Shown: positions 16,394-25,026 of the stretch, one piece after another
How the letters are laid out: the number at the start of each line of letters is the position of its first letter
Position numbering within the stretch: position 1 is the first letter of the stretch
The notes under the pieces: generated by a model
Told to the model about the DNA's origin: nothing
Database searches by the model: none
Seen by the model: only the letters and a program-made list of their open reading frames with translations
Origin: JASHVB01 sp963780805
GTDB taxonomy: Bacteria > Pseudomonadota > Alphaproteobacteria > Acetobacterales > Acetobacteraceae
Reading direction: 5' to 3'
NCBI GenBank assembly: GCA_963780805.1
Contig: CAWADP010000022.1
Coordinates: 1-64,000 of the forward strand
Length of the DNA stretch: 64,000 bases
Made by a program: the position numbers and the translations under genes

Positions 16394-17670
16394 CCCGCGC
16401 GCTGCAACGGCTCGGCATGCTGCTATGTGCCGCCACGCTGCTGGGCGCGGTGCCGGCGGTGCGTGCCCAGGCGCCACAAACCCAGGCGCCGCGCACCGGG
16501 GCTGCCGCCGATATGGTGCGCCAGGGCGAGGACCTCGCCCAGGCGGGCGACTGCATCGCCTGCCATACAGAACCCGGCGGCCGCATGTTTGCCGGTGGCC
16601 TCGCGATGCCCACCCCGTTCGGCACCTTGTATTCGAGCAACGTCACGCCCGACGCCCAAACCGGCATCGGTACCATGACCGCCGATCAGTTTTACAATGT
16701 GCTGCATGACGGGCGGTTTCCCGACGGCGGGTTGATCTATCCTGCCATGCCGTTCGGCAACTACACCAAGGTGACGCGCCGGGATTCCGATGCGATCTTC
16801 GCCTATCTGCGCTCGGTGCCGCCAGCAGGCGCGCCAAACCGGCCGAACGAGCTGCGGTTCCCTTATAACAACCGCGAGCTGATCCTGGGCTGGCGCACAT
16901 TGTTCTTTACCGCAGGCACGTTCCAACCCGATCCGCAGCAGTCCGCCGAATGGAATCGCGGCGCGTATCTTGTGCAGGGCCTCGGGCATTGCTCTATGTG
17001 CCACACGCCAATCAACGCATTGGGCGGCAGTTCGGAATCGCAGGCGTTCCAGGGCGGGCTGATTCCGATGCAGGATTGGTACGCGCCGTCACTCACCTCC
17101 AATCTCGAAGCCGGGCTTGGCGACTGGAGTCTGGACGACATCGTCGCCCTGCTGCGCACCGGCGTGTCGCGGCGCGGCGCGGTGTACGGCCCGATGGCTG
17201 AAGTCGTCCACGACAGCCTGCAATACCTGACCGAGGCCGACACCCACGCCATGGCCGTGTATTTGAAAAGCCTGGCCCCGGGCGGTGCCGCCCCGCCCGC
17301 CGGCTCTGCGCTGTCGCCGGCCGAAAGCAGCCTGCTGACGACGCTGGGCAAGACTGTGTACACCGCACAGTGCGAGACCTGCCACGGCACCGACGGCCGC
17401 GGCATGCCGCCGCAGTATCCGCCGCTGGCCGGGAACCAATCGATCCAGATGCAGTCCGCGGTGAACCCGATCCGCATGGTGCTGAACGGCGGCTTTCCGC
17501 CAGGCACAGCGGAGAACCCGAAGCCGTACGGCATGCCGCCCTTTGCCCAGCTGCTGAGCGACGATCAGGTGGCCGCGGTCGTCACGTATATCCGCACCAG
17601 CTGGGGCAATCATGGCGCCCCGGTATCGGCGCAGGATGCCAATACCCTGCGGGCGGCGCCGCTGGACTGA
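16390..17670 (+). CDS. Trihaem c-type cytochrome (dehydrogenase subunit-like)
   Basis: A 426-residue periplasmic protein with a signal peptide (MTRALQRLGMLLCAATLLGA...) and three CxxCH motifs: CIACH, CSMCH and CETCH. This layout matches the cytochrome subunits of membrane-bound alcohol, gluconate or aldehyde dehydrogenases in acetic acid bacteria, which pass electrons from a periplasmic dehydrogenase to the respiratory chain. No dehydrogenase catalytic subunit is adjacent here. The start overlaps the stop of the previous gene (ATGA). It is followed after 7 bases by the small membrane protein gene. Confidence 0.8.
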   Translation: MTRALQRLGMLLCAATLLGAVPAVRAQAPQTQAPRTGAAADMVRQGEDLAQAGDCIACHTEPGGRMFAGGLAMPTPFGTLYSSNVTPDAQTGIGTMTADQFYNVLHDGRFPDGGLIYPAMPFGNYTKVTRRDSDAIFAYLRSVPPAGAPNRPNELRFPYNNRELILGWRTLFFTAGTFQPDPQQSAEWNRGAYLVQGLGHCSMCHTPINALGGSSESQAFQGGLIPMQDWYAPSLTSNLEAGLGDWSLDDIVALLRTGVSRRGAVYGPMAEVVHDSLQYLTEADTHAMAVYLKSLAPGGAAPPAGSALSPAESSLLTTLGKTVYTAQCETCHGTDGRGMPPQYPPLAGNQSIQMQSAVNPIRMVLNGGFPPGTAENPKPYGMPPFAQLLSDDQVAAVVTYIRTSWGNHGAPVSAQDANTLRAAPLD

Positions 17671-17677
17671 GGAGCGC

Positions 17678-17854
17678 ATGATCAACTCCGACCCGCCGAC
17701 CGGATCCGAGCCAGGCGAAGCCGCGGTGCAGGAAGCTGGCCGCAGCGGCGTGCCCGGCGCCCTGGTCCTCGCCGGCGTCGCCAGCCTGATCGTCATTGGC
17801 CTCTGGTTCGCCTTCTACCTGCTCGTCTTCGTGCCTCGAGCCATCGTGCCATGA
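17678..17854 (+). CDS. Small single-span membrane protein of the oxidase operon
   Basis: A 58-residue protein with one transmembrane helix (GALVLAGVASLIVIGLWFAF, then YLLVFVP) and a soluble N-terminus. It sits between the cytochromes and the oxidase subunits with GGAG directly upstream and a 4-base overlap with the subunit II gene. By position it is probably an accessory oxidase subunit, similar in size to the small subunits of ba3-type oxidases; this role is inferred. Confidence 0.65.
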   Translation: MINSDPPTGSEPGEAAVQEAGRSGVPGALVLAGVASLIVIGLWFAFYLLVFVPRAIVP

Positions 17855-18409
17855 GCCAGTCCCAGTCGCCCGACGACGACGTTACGGAACGGGTCGAACG
17901 GTCACTGGGCGATCGCAGCCGCGGTGGTGGTCGTGACGATGATCGTGTTGGCAGCGTTCGCCGGCATCCATCAGGCGACGATGCCGCAAGCCCGAGTGGA
18001 AACCGTAGACCCGACCACCCTGCACATCGCCGGCGAGTTCATCGAAAGCAACCTGGGCAGCGCGGTGGACCCGGACGGTTCGGTCACGGTGCGCGTGGTG
18101 GGACAGCAATATTCCTTCACGCCGCAATGCATCCTGGTGCCGACCGACACGCCGATCACGTTCCGAGCCACCAGCGCCGATGCGATCCATGGCTTCCTGA
18201 TCGACCACACCAACGTCAACACCATGCTGGTGCCGGGCTTCGTCTCCATCATCAGCACGCGCTTCGACGCACCGGGCGAACGGCACATGCCGTGCCACGA
18301 ATTCTGCGGCGTCGGGCATGAAGGCATGTGGGCCAATCTGCACATCATCGACAAGGCCGCGTTCATGAAACTGGCGGCAGACCGGCGGAGGCTGGACTGT
18401 GTCAAATAG
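17851..18409 (+). pseudogene. Haem-copper oxidase subunit II, frameshifted near N-terminus
   Basis: Subunit II of a terminal oxidase, carrying the CuA site: MPCHEFCGVGHEGMW supplies two Cys, the His and the Met ligand, with a further His upstream. The expected start, ATG 17851, overlaps the previous stop (ATGA) and reads MSQSQSPDDDVTERVER, but the membrane anchor HWAIAAAVVVVTMIVLAAFA lies one frame over. Removing one base at about 17899-17903 joins them into a protein of about 185 residues. As written, translation could only start at GTG 17924, deep in the anchor. The defect is probably an assembly indel, because the operon is otherwise intact. Confidence 0.75.
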
Positions 18410-20024
18410 CAGAACGCTGATTCTGGCGCATTTCTGGCTTGGCTTCATCGGCTTCGGCGTGGCGCTGCCCCTCGGCGCCTGGCAGATGTTCGTCCGCAGC
18501 CCGATGCATGCCTGGCTCGGCGATCCGGAACTGTACTATCGCTCGGTCACCGCGCACGGCACCACCATGGCCTATGTGCTGCCCACGCTGGTGGCGATGG
18601 GGTTCGGCTATTTCGTCGTGGAAACCGCGCTGCAGCGGCCATTGGCGGGCCGGCACTGGGCCTGGGCCGGCTTCGGCCTGGTGCTGATCGGCACCATCAC
18701 CGCCGTGGTGCCGGTGGCGCTGGGTCGGGCCTCGGTCCTCTACACCTTCTACCCGCCGCTGGTCGGCAACCCGTTCTATTACATCGGCGTCGTTCTGGTG
18801 GTGGTCGGCTCCTGGATCTGGGTCGCGCTGATGGCAGTGAACCTGCGGCTTTGGAAACGCGACAATCCCGGCCGGCCGGTGCCGCTGGCCATGTTCGCCG
18901 CCACCGCCGGCGCATATCTCTGGGGATGGACGGCGGTCGGCGCCGCGATCGAACTGTTGTTCCTCATCCTGCCGGTGGCGCTGGGGCTCACAAGCACGAT
19001 CAATGCCGGCCTGGCGCGCGTGTTCTTCTCCTGGACTCTGCACGCCATCGTCTATTTCTGGCTGATCCCGGCTTATACCGCCTACTACACCATCATTCCC
19101 CGCGCGATCGGCGGCCGGTTGTTCAGCGACCAGATGGGGCGCCTGGCCTTCGCCCTGTTCCTGGTCGTTTCCATGCCGATCGGCATCCACCACCTGTTCA
19201 TGGACCCCGAGGTCGGCGCCGGCTTCAAGTTCCTGCACTCCTTCTTCACCGCCCTGGTGACGCTGCCGACCTTCCTCACCGTGTTCACCATCTGCGCCTC
19301 GGTCGCGATCGCCGGCCGGCTGCGCGGCGGCACCGGCGTGTTGGGCTGGCTGCGCGCGCTGCCCTGGCGCAACCCGTTGATGCTGGCGGTCGCGTTCTCC
19401 TTCATCATGCTGGGCTTTGGCGGCGCCGGAGGGCTGGTGAACATGAGCTACCAGCTCAATACCACCATCCATAACACCCAATGGGTGACCGGGCATTTCC
19501 ACCTGATCTTCGGCGGTGCGGTCGTCATCATGTATTTCGCCATCGCCTATGACGTCTGGCCGCATCTCACCGGCCGCACCCTGGACAGTTTCGGGCTGAT
19601 GCGGGCGCAGCTCTGGACCTGGTTCATCGGCATGATGGTGACGACGTTTCCATGGCATTATGTCGGCATCCTCGGCATGCCGCGGCGCATGGCATTCTAC
19701 GACTACACCGATCCCCAGATCGCGCGGGAGGCACCCTTCGTCGATCTCTCGGTGGTGGGTGCCGTCATCCTGCTGGTCTCCGGCGTACTGTTCTTCGCCG
19801 TCCTGATCCGTGGCCAGCTCGCGCCGCGCATCCAGCCGGCGGCCTATCGCTTCAGCGTCGCGCTGCACGAGCCGCGTCATCTTCCCGCGGCGCTGAACGG
19901 TTTTGGCCTGTGGCTGGCGCTGATGATCGCGCTGACCGTGGTGAACTACGGCTTCCCGGTCGTACACCTGATCACCCTGCGCGGCGGCGCGGTACCGGCG
20001 GTGCTCGTCGGAGCATCGCGATGA
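18399..20024 (+). CDS. Haem-copper oxidase subunit I (B-family, ba3-like)
   Basis: A 541-residue, twelve-helix terminal oxidase subunit that reduces oxygen to water and pumps protons. The low-spin haem His is in VTAHGTTMAYV. The CuB His and cross-linked Tyr are in TLHAIVYFW, the other CuB ligands are in GIHHLFMDP, and the two haem ligands of helix X are in TGHFHLIFGG. The lack of the A-family HPEVY sequence favours the B (ba3-like) type. Translation starts at GTG 18399, overlapping the end of subunit II by 11 bases, and the stop overlaps the next cytochrome gene (ATGA). Confidence 0.9.
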   Translation: MSNSRTLILAHFWLGFIGFGVALPLGAWQMFVRSPMHAWLGDPELYYRSVTAHGTTMAYVLPTLVAMGFGYFVVETALQRPLAGRHWAWAGFGLVLIGTITAVVPVALGRASVLYTFYPPLVGNPFYYIGVVLVVVGSWIWVALMAVNLRLWKRDNPGRPVPLAMFAATAGAYLWGWTAVGAAIELLFLILPVALGLTSTINAGLARVFFSWTLHAIVYFWLIPAYTAYYTIIPRAIGGRLFSDQMGRLAFALFLVVSMPIGIHHLFMDPEVGAGFKFLHSFFTALVTLPTFLTVFTICASVAIAGRLRGGTGVLGWLRALPWRNPLMLAVAFSFIMLGFGGAGGLVNMSYQLNTTIHNTQWVTGHFHLIFGGAVVIMYFAIAYDVWPHLTGRTLDSFGLMRAQLWTWFIGMMVTTFPWHYVGILGMPRRMAFYDYTDPQIAREAPFVDLSVVGAVILLVSGVLFFAVLIRGQLAPRIQPAAYRFSVALHEPRHLPAALNGFGLWLALMIALTVVNYGFPVVHLITLRGGAVPAVLVGASR

Positions 20025-20812
20025 GCGGCGAGCCGCCGCCCGGGCGCGACCGCTGGACGGCGGTCAGCGCTGCGGTGCTGGCGGCGCTGGTGGTCGTCGC
20101 GGCGGCGGCCGGCTTCGTCTGGCTGCCGCTGATCCAGGGTGGGGCTCAGGTCACCGGCATCTGGAATGCGATCTGCACCGCGGCCGGCCTGATCAGTGTT
20201 GCCCCGGCCAACCAGCCGGTGGTTCAGGCGAGCTATCCTGTGACACGGGTGGAACTCGTGCCCGCGCTGCTGCGCGGCACCGACGCCGCATCGATCGGCC
20301 GCGGCGCGACCCTGGCGCAACGCTGCGTCATGTGCCACGGCTCCCGCGGACTCAGCCCGGCGGATACGCCCAACCTGGCCGGCCAGTACCCGATCGCGAT
20401 CTACAAGGAGCTGCGGGACTTCCAATCGGGTGCCCGGGCAAGTGCCGTGATGCAGCCGCTGGTGGCCGGCCTTTCGGACCAGGACATGCGCGACCTGGCG
20501 GCCTACTACGCCTACCTGCCACGCCTGCCGCCCTATCATCCGGGGAATGCCGGCGCGCCGCCAGAGATCGTGCTAAGCGGCGCCCCGATGCGCAATATCG
20601 CCCCCTGTGGCGCGTGCCACGGTGAACTGGCCCACAAGCTTGCGGTGCCGTGGCTGGAAGGCGAACCGCAGGCGTATCTTGCCGCGCAACTTCGCGCTTT
20701 CGCCGCCGACACGCGGCACAACGACATCGACGAGCAGATGCGGAACGTGGCGCGACAGATGACGCCCGCGGAACTCCAGGCCGCCGCGGCGTATTACGCC
20801 ACCCGGGAGTAG
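20021..20812 (+). CDS. Membrane-anchored dihaem c-type cytochrome
   Basis: A 263-residue protein with an N-terminal transmembrane anchor (WTAVSAAVLAALVVVAAAAG) and two CxxCH motifs, CVMCH and CGACH. It is the last gene of the oxidase operon and resembles cytochrome c4-like electron donors fused to a membrane anchor. It probably docks at the oxidase as its direct electron donor. The start overlaps the oxidase subunit I stop by 4 bases. The downstream 130 bases contain short repeats of GTAGGCCGCCCTG. Confidence 0.8.
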   Translation: MSGEPPPGRDRWTAVSAAVLAALVVVAAAAGFVWLPLIQGGAQVTGIWNAICTAAGLISVAPANQPVVQASYPVTRVELVPALLRGTDAASIGRGATLAQRCVMCHGSRGLSPADTPNLAGQYPIAIYKELRDFQSGARASAVMQPLVAGLSDQDMRDLAAYYAYLPRLPPYHPGNAGAPPEIVLSGAPMRNIAPCGACHGELAHKLAVPWLEGEPQAYLAAQLRAFAADTRHNDIDEQMRNVARQMTPAELQAAAAYYATRE

Positions 20813-20948
20813 GCCGCCCTGTAGGCCGCCCTGGGAGTAGGCGGCCCCGGGTGCGCTTTAGCGAGGCTCAATCCGGACGGCGAAGCGCCGCCCCCGGGCT
20901 CTGCATTCGCTGCAACCCTGCTTACCGGTAGCTTGCCGAAGGGTAATC

Positions 20949-20977
20949 TTGACAGGACTATTCCGGTCCTGTATATC
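20949..20977 (+). promoter_or_regulatory. Sigma70-type promoter upstream of rpoH
   Basis: A perfect TTGACA (-35, 20949-20954), a 17-base spacer and TATATC (-10, 20972-20977) stand about 180 bases before rpoH. The spacer contains an inverted repeat CAGGAC (20953-20958) and GTCCTG (20966-20971) that could be an operator. The transcript would have a 5' leader of about 180 nt. Confidence 0.65.
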
Positions 20978-21162
20978 ACGCGCCGCCAGAGCAGGGGGAT
21001 GTCTGCCTGGTTGGGGACGTCCGGAAATGCCGCTGCCAGCTCTGGGGCGGGTATCCGGGACGTGATGTCCCATCCCGCATCTCGAGTGGCGTTCGCCACA
21101 TTCAGGCCACGTCCCGCGCTAGACAATAGGCGAGACGGAACCGCCGACGAAAGGAGCCTTCC

Positions 21163-22066
21163 GTGGCCTCTGCCGTCATCAATGTTGCCCCCGAGGGCAA
21201 TCTGTCGCGGTATCTCCAGGAGATCCGCAAATTCCCCATGCTGTCGCCGGAGGAGGAACTCGCCCTCTCCAAGCGCTGGCGTGACCACCAGGATATGGAG
21301 GCGGCGCACAAGCTTGTCACCTCCCATCTGCGGCTCGTCGCGAAAATAGCCATGGGCTACCGCGGCTACGGCCTGCCGGTCGGCGAGCTGATCAGCGAGG
21401 GCAACGTCGGCATGATGCAGGCGGTGAAGCGGTTCGATCCGGACCGCGGATTCCGCCTGGCCACCTATGCGATGTGGTGGATCAGGGCCGCGATCCAGGA
21501 GTACATCCTGCACTCGTGGTCGCTGGTGAAGATGGGCACCACCGCCGCGCAGAAGAAGCTGTTCTTCAACCTGCGCCGGCTGAAGGGCCAGATGCAGGCG
21601 ATCGACGACGGCGACCTGCAGCCCGAGCAGGTGGCGAAGATCGCCCGCGTGCTCGACGTGCCCGGAGCAGGATGTGGTCAGCATGAACCGCCGCCTGGCG
21701 GCGCCCGACCACAGCCTGAACGCGCCGGTTCGCCAGGACAGCGAGGGCGAGTGGCAGGACTGGCTGGTCGACGAATCGGAAAGCCAGGAGACCACGGTCG
21801 CCGACCGCGAGGAACTGACCGGCCGCAAGGCGCTGCTGTCCAGCGCGCTGAAGACGCTGAACGAGCGCGAGCGCCACATCCTGATGGAGCGCCGGCTGAA
21901 GGATAACCCGACCACGCTCGAGGACTTGTCGCAGCAGTACAATATCTCGCGCGAGCGAGTGCGGCAGATCGAGGTGCGGGCGTTCGAGAAGCTGCAGAAG
22001 GCGATGAAGGCGCAGATCGCCGAACGCCGGCTGCAGGCCGCGACCAAGGTCGAGGCGCGGGCGTAG
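21163..22066 (+). pseudogene. rpoH: RNA polymerase sigma-32 factor, frameshifted
   Basis: The heat-shock sigma factor. Translation starts at GTG 21163 behind AGGAG (21152-21156). Region 2 (HLRLVAKIAMGYRGYGLPVG, GFRLATYAMWWIRAAIQEYI), the RpoH box QKKLFFNLRRLK and region 4 (LEDLSQQYNISRERVRQIEV) are all present. The frame breaks at about 21662: the text reads VLDVPGAGCG where EQDVVSMNRRLAAPDHS in the next frame is expected. Removing one C from the CCC at about 21661-21663 gives a single chain of about 300 residues. Since rpoH is normally needed for growth, an assembly indel is the likeliest cause. Confidence 0.85.
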
Positions 22067-22140
22067 CGGAAGCGGGTAGAAGGGGGCCTCGCCGCTGCAC
22101 TTGCGGGGGGTCTGCGGGCCGAGCAGTGTCGCCGAGCCGT

Positions 22141-22216
22141 GTCATTGCGAGCGCAGCGAAGCAATCTCCCGCGAGTGAGCCGCGAACTCTGCGGGAGATC
22201 GCTTCGCTGCGCTCCG
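22141..22216. repeat. Dispersed palindrome, copy 1 (GTCATTGCGAGCG family)
   Basis: The sequence begins GTCATTGCGAGCGCAGCGAA, and GCAATCTCCC on the left pairs with GGGAGATCGC on the right. It is the first of about seven copies of one palindromic family in the window, always between genes. The rest of the gap 22067-22621 holds no recognised gene. Confidence 0.75.
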
Positions 22217-22621
22217 ACGACGACGGGGACGTCGCAGCCGGCCAGACCGCTCAGCATCCATACCACGCGCGCCCGCAGCACCACGCGCGCCCGCAGCCTG
22301 CCGTGGCTGCCCACCTCGATATCGACCGGTTGCTCTATGGCCTAGGCGATAGCGGGCGCGATCGCCTACGGCGGAACGCGCTACGCTTGTCCGCCCTAAA
22401 GGCTTGCAACAGCCGACGCGATAGCAGCTTTATCAACAGGCTGTCGTGCCGTGGGCGTTGTGGCCCCGTCACCTTGGGTGCATCCGGCGTGGGCGCCATC
22501 ATCGCGGGGATGGGACTCTGGCGTGTCCTCTGCGGCGCGAAGGCAGGCGTCGTCCCGGCGGGCCGTCAACGCCATTTCAGTGCGGCGGTCGATGCTATCT
22601 CGCCTGGTGCTTCCCGGCTTC

Positions 22622-23360
22622 TCAATGGCCAACGTCGGCAGAGTCCTGGCCCAGCCTGGTCGCGACGCCAAATCGCGCGGCGAACCGCTCCGCCGTCGCT
22701 TCCCGCCGCATCCTCAGCGCCGCCCCGTCAGCCCGCGCGCGTGCAAGAACGGCGGCCGGCGCGGTTGCCGGCGTGCCGCTGTCGAATGGCGGCTCGGGGG
22801 CGTACGCGATATCGAGCTGGATGCGCTGCGCCGCCTCGACGCCGCACAGCTCCGCGGCCAGCGTGAGCGCCCCATCGATGCCGGCCGTGACGCCGGCGGC
22901 GAAAACCCATTTGCCATCGACGACAACCCGCTCGTCCACGGCCGTGGCGCCAAACAGCGGCAGGAGATGGTGCGCGGCCCAGTGCGTTGTCGCGCGCCGT
23001 CCGCGCAGCAGGCCGGCGGCCCCGAGCAATAGCGCACCCGTGCAGACCGAGAGCACCCTGCTCGCACCGGCGGCCTGTGCCCGGAGCCAGCCGAGCACAG
23101 CCTCGTCGTCCATGAGCGCTTCCTGCCCCGCGCCGCCTGGCACGTGCAGCACGTCCAGGCGGGGCGCCTCGGCGAGCGTCGCGTCGGGCGTCAGACGCAG
23201 ACCCATCACGTCGCGCACAGCCCCGGCGGTACCTGCCATAGAGGCGGTGCCTGGCGCCCGGAAGGCGTGACAGCACCTCAAATGGGCCGGTGAGATCGAT
23301 CTGGTCCAGGCCGTCGAAGAGCAGCGACCCGATTTCGATGGTGCGGGCGGAATTGCTCAT
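22622..23360 (-). pseudogene. DJ-1/PfpI-family protein (isonitrile hydratase-like), frameshifted
   Basis: A class I glutamine amidotransferase-like fold. The start at 23360 reads MSNSARTIEIGSLLFDGLDQ and IDLTGPFEVLSRLPGA, then the frame breaks near 23245-23260 and continues as TAGAVRDVMGLRLTPDATLA. The nucleophile elbow is SVCTGALLLGAAGLLRGRRA with its Cys, followed by TTHW, as in isonitrile hydratase and related members. One base indel separates the halves. The total of about 240 residues is normal for the family. The same fold recurs in the GlxA-type regulator at 23829, so the two are probably functionally linked. Confidence 0.7.
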
Positions 23361-23370
23361 GGTCCCCTCC

Positions 23371-23760
23371 TCAGCCGAACGAGACCGGGCCGACGGCCCC
23401 GTACCAGTGCTTCACCTTCTTCGGGTTCGTTTCGTCCATGTAGAAAAAGTGGGTCATGGTCGGCCGGACGACCGGGCCGCCATCGTCCGGGGTCATCGTC
23501 ACCGTGCCGCGGAACACCTTGAGCAAGCCGCCGTCCCAATATTCCTTCACCTCGTGAAGGGCGGTGAAGCCGGTGTCGATGAACGCCTTCAGGTTGGTGC
23601 GGATCGCCTCGCGGCCGTGCCAGTCGGCGACGCCAAGATTGCAGACGGCGTCATCGGCGAAACAATCGAAGCCGGCGCCGAAGGTCTTGTCGTCAATCTC
23701 CTTCCACATGCCGAGCAACCACTCGGGGGCCGGCGTCTTCGTGAACGTTTGCATGGTCAT
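23371..23760 (-). CDS. NTF2-like (SnoaL-type) protein
   Basis: A 129-residue protein of the NTF2-like alpha+beta barrel type: EWLLGMWKEIDDKTFGAGFD, FADDAVCNLGVADWHGREAI, and a C-terminal sheet ending in VKHWYGAVGPVSFG. Such domains act as small enzymes (isomerases, cyclases, hydrolases) or ligand binders. It lies 10 bases upstream of the PfpI-type gene on the same strand, so the two are probably co-transcribed. The ATG at 23760 is chosen; a second ATG two codons on is possible. Confidence 0.65.
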   Translation of the reverse strand: MTMQTFTKTPAPEWLLGMWKEIDDKTFGAGFDCFADDAVCNLGVADWHGREAIRTNLKAFIDTGFTALHEVKEYWDGGLLKVFRGTVTMTPDDGGPVVRPTMTHFFYMDETNPKKVKHWYGAVGPVSFG

Positions 23761-23828
23761 CGTCCTCCTCGATTGAACGGATGCCGAAAAGGCTCGACAC
23801 TGCTGAGATAGGGAGCCATTTATTGGCG

Positions 23829-24818
23829 ATGTCGCCAAAGAACCCTCAGATCCCGCCAACGGCCGCACGCAGCGTCGAGGTGCTCGCCTTCCCCGAAGTG
23901 CAGTTGCTCGACATCGCCGGGCCATTGCAGGTGTTCAGCTCGGCCAACGAGCGATGCGCCGAGCGGGGCTTACCGGCCGCCTATGCGACCCGGGTCGTCG
24001 CATCGGCGCCCGAGATCGCGGCGACCGCCGGACTCACCTTCGCCGCGACGCCCCTGCCGCCTCCCACCGACGCGATCGACACGCTCGTCGTGGCGGGCGG
24101 TCAGGGCGTGATGCGCGCGGCCGACGATGCCGCGCTGGTCGGCTGGGTTGCCGGTCACGGGGCGAAGGCGCGGCGCGTCGCCTCGGTCTGCACCGGCGCG
24201 TTCATGCTGGGCGCCGCAGGCTTCCTCGATGGCCGCCGCGCGGTGACGCATTGGGAATATTGCCAGCTTCTGGCATCCTGTTATCCGCTCGCTCGTATCG
24301 AACCGGATCCGATCTTCATCAATGATGGGAACGTTTGGACCTCCGCGGGTGTCACCGCCGGGATCGATCTGGCTATGGCGCTGGTGGAGGAGGATCTCGG
24401 CCGTACCATCGCGCTTGCCGTCGCCCGGCATCTGGTCGTGTTCCTGAAGCGGCCGGGAGGGCAGGCGCAGTTCAGCGCCGCGCTGACCCTGCAGGTGTCG
24501 AACGACCGCTTCGCAGATTTGCACGCCTGGATCGAGGACCATCTGGCCGATGACCTGTCGCTGCGCCGACTGGCCGCGCAGGCCGGCATGAGCGAGCGGA
24601 GCTTCGGTCGCCGCTATCGCGAGCAGACCGGCATGACGCCCGGCCGCAGCGTCGAGCGACTGCGCGTCGAGGCCGGACGCCAACTGCTGCTCGATACGCG
24701 TCTGCCTATGAAGCGCGTGGCGACCCGCTGCGGCTTCGGCAGCGAAGAGACGATGCGCCGCGCGTTTTTGCGTGTCCAAGGCGTAGGGCCGAAGGATTAT
24801 CGCGATCGATTCAACTGA
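23829..24818 (+). CDS. GlxA-family transcriptional regulator (PfpI + AraC domains)
   Basis: A 329-residue regulator. Residues about 15-200 form a DJ-1/PfpI-like domain with the elbow SVCTGAFMLGAAGFLDGRRA, and residues about 225-325 form an AraC/XylS DNA-binding domain with two helix-turn-helix units (LSLRRLAAQAGMSERSFGRR and MKRVATRCGFGSEETMRRAF). It is transcribed divergently from the NTF2-like and PfpI-type genes, which it probably controls, sensing a related small molecule through its PfpI domain. The ATG at 23829 fits the domain start; 23781 is an alternative. Confidence 0.8.
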   Translation: MSPKNPQIPPTAARSVEVLAFPEVQLLDIAGPLQVFSSANERCAERGLPAAYATRVVASAPEIAATAGLTFAATPLPPPTDAIDTLVVAGGQGVMRAADDAALVGWVAGHGAKARRVASVCTGAFMLGAAGFLDGRRAVTHWEYCQLLASCYPLARIEPDPIFINDGNVWTSAGVTAGIDLAMALVEEDLGRTIALAVARHLVVFLKRPGGQAQFSAALTLQVSNDRFADLHAWIEDHLADDLSLRRLAAQAGMSERSFGRRYREQTGMTPGRSVERLRVEAGRQLLLDTRLPMKRVATRCGFGSEETMRRAFLRVQGVGPKDYRDRFN

Positions 24819-25026
24819 ACTCCATGCTCAAGCGAGCAGCTCGTCGCTATTTTGCCGAAACTCCGGTACTGCCAGGCGTCACATTCCCGGCTGGACCTTT
24901 ATTCCGGACGCCGCCAATCGAGGACCTGTCCGCAGGCCGGTGAGCCGGCGTGTGTGGGCGACCCGCCAACCTCGGCTTTCGATGCCTGATCGACGGACCG
25001 CGACGCCGGGATAGCTCCGCTCCTGT

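Noticed and set aside
18402..19967. Long open frame (521 codons) on the minus strand opposite oxidase subunit I
   Set aside because: It is rich in His, Gln, Asp and Gly with no recognisable domain, and mirrors a clearly coding oxidase gene; it is a GC-rich antisense shadow.
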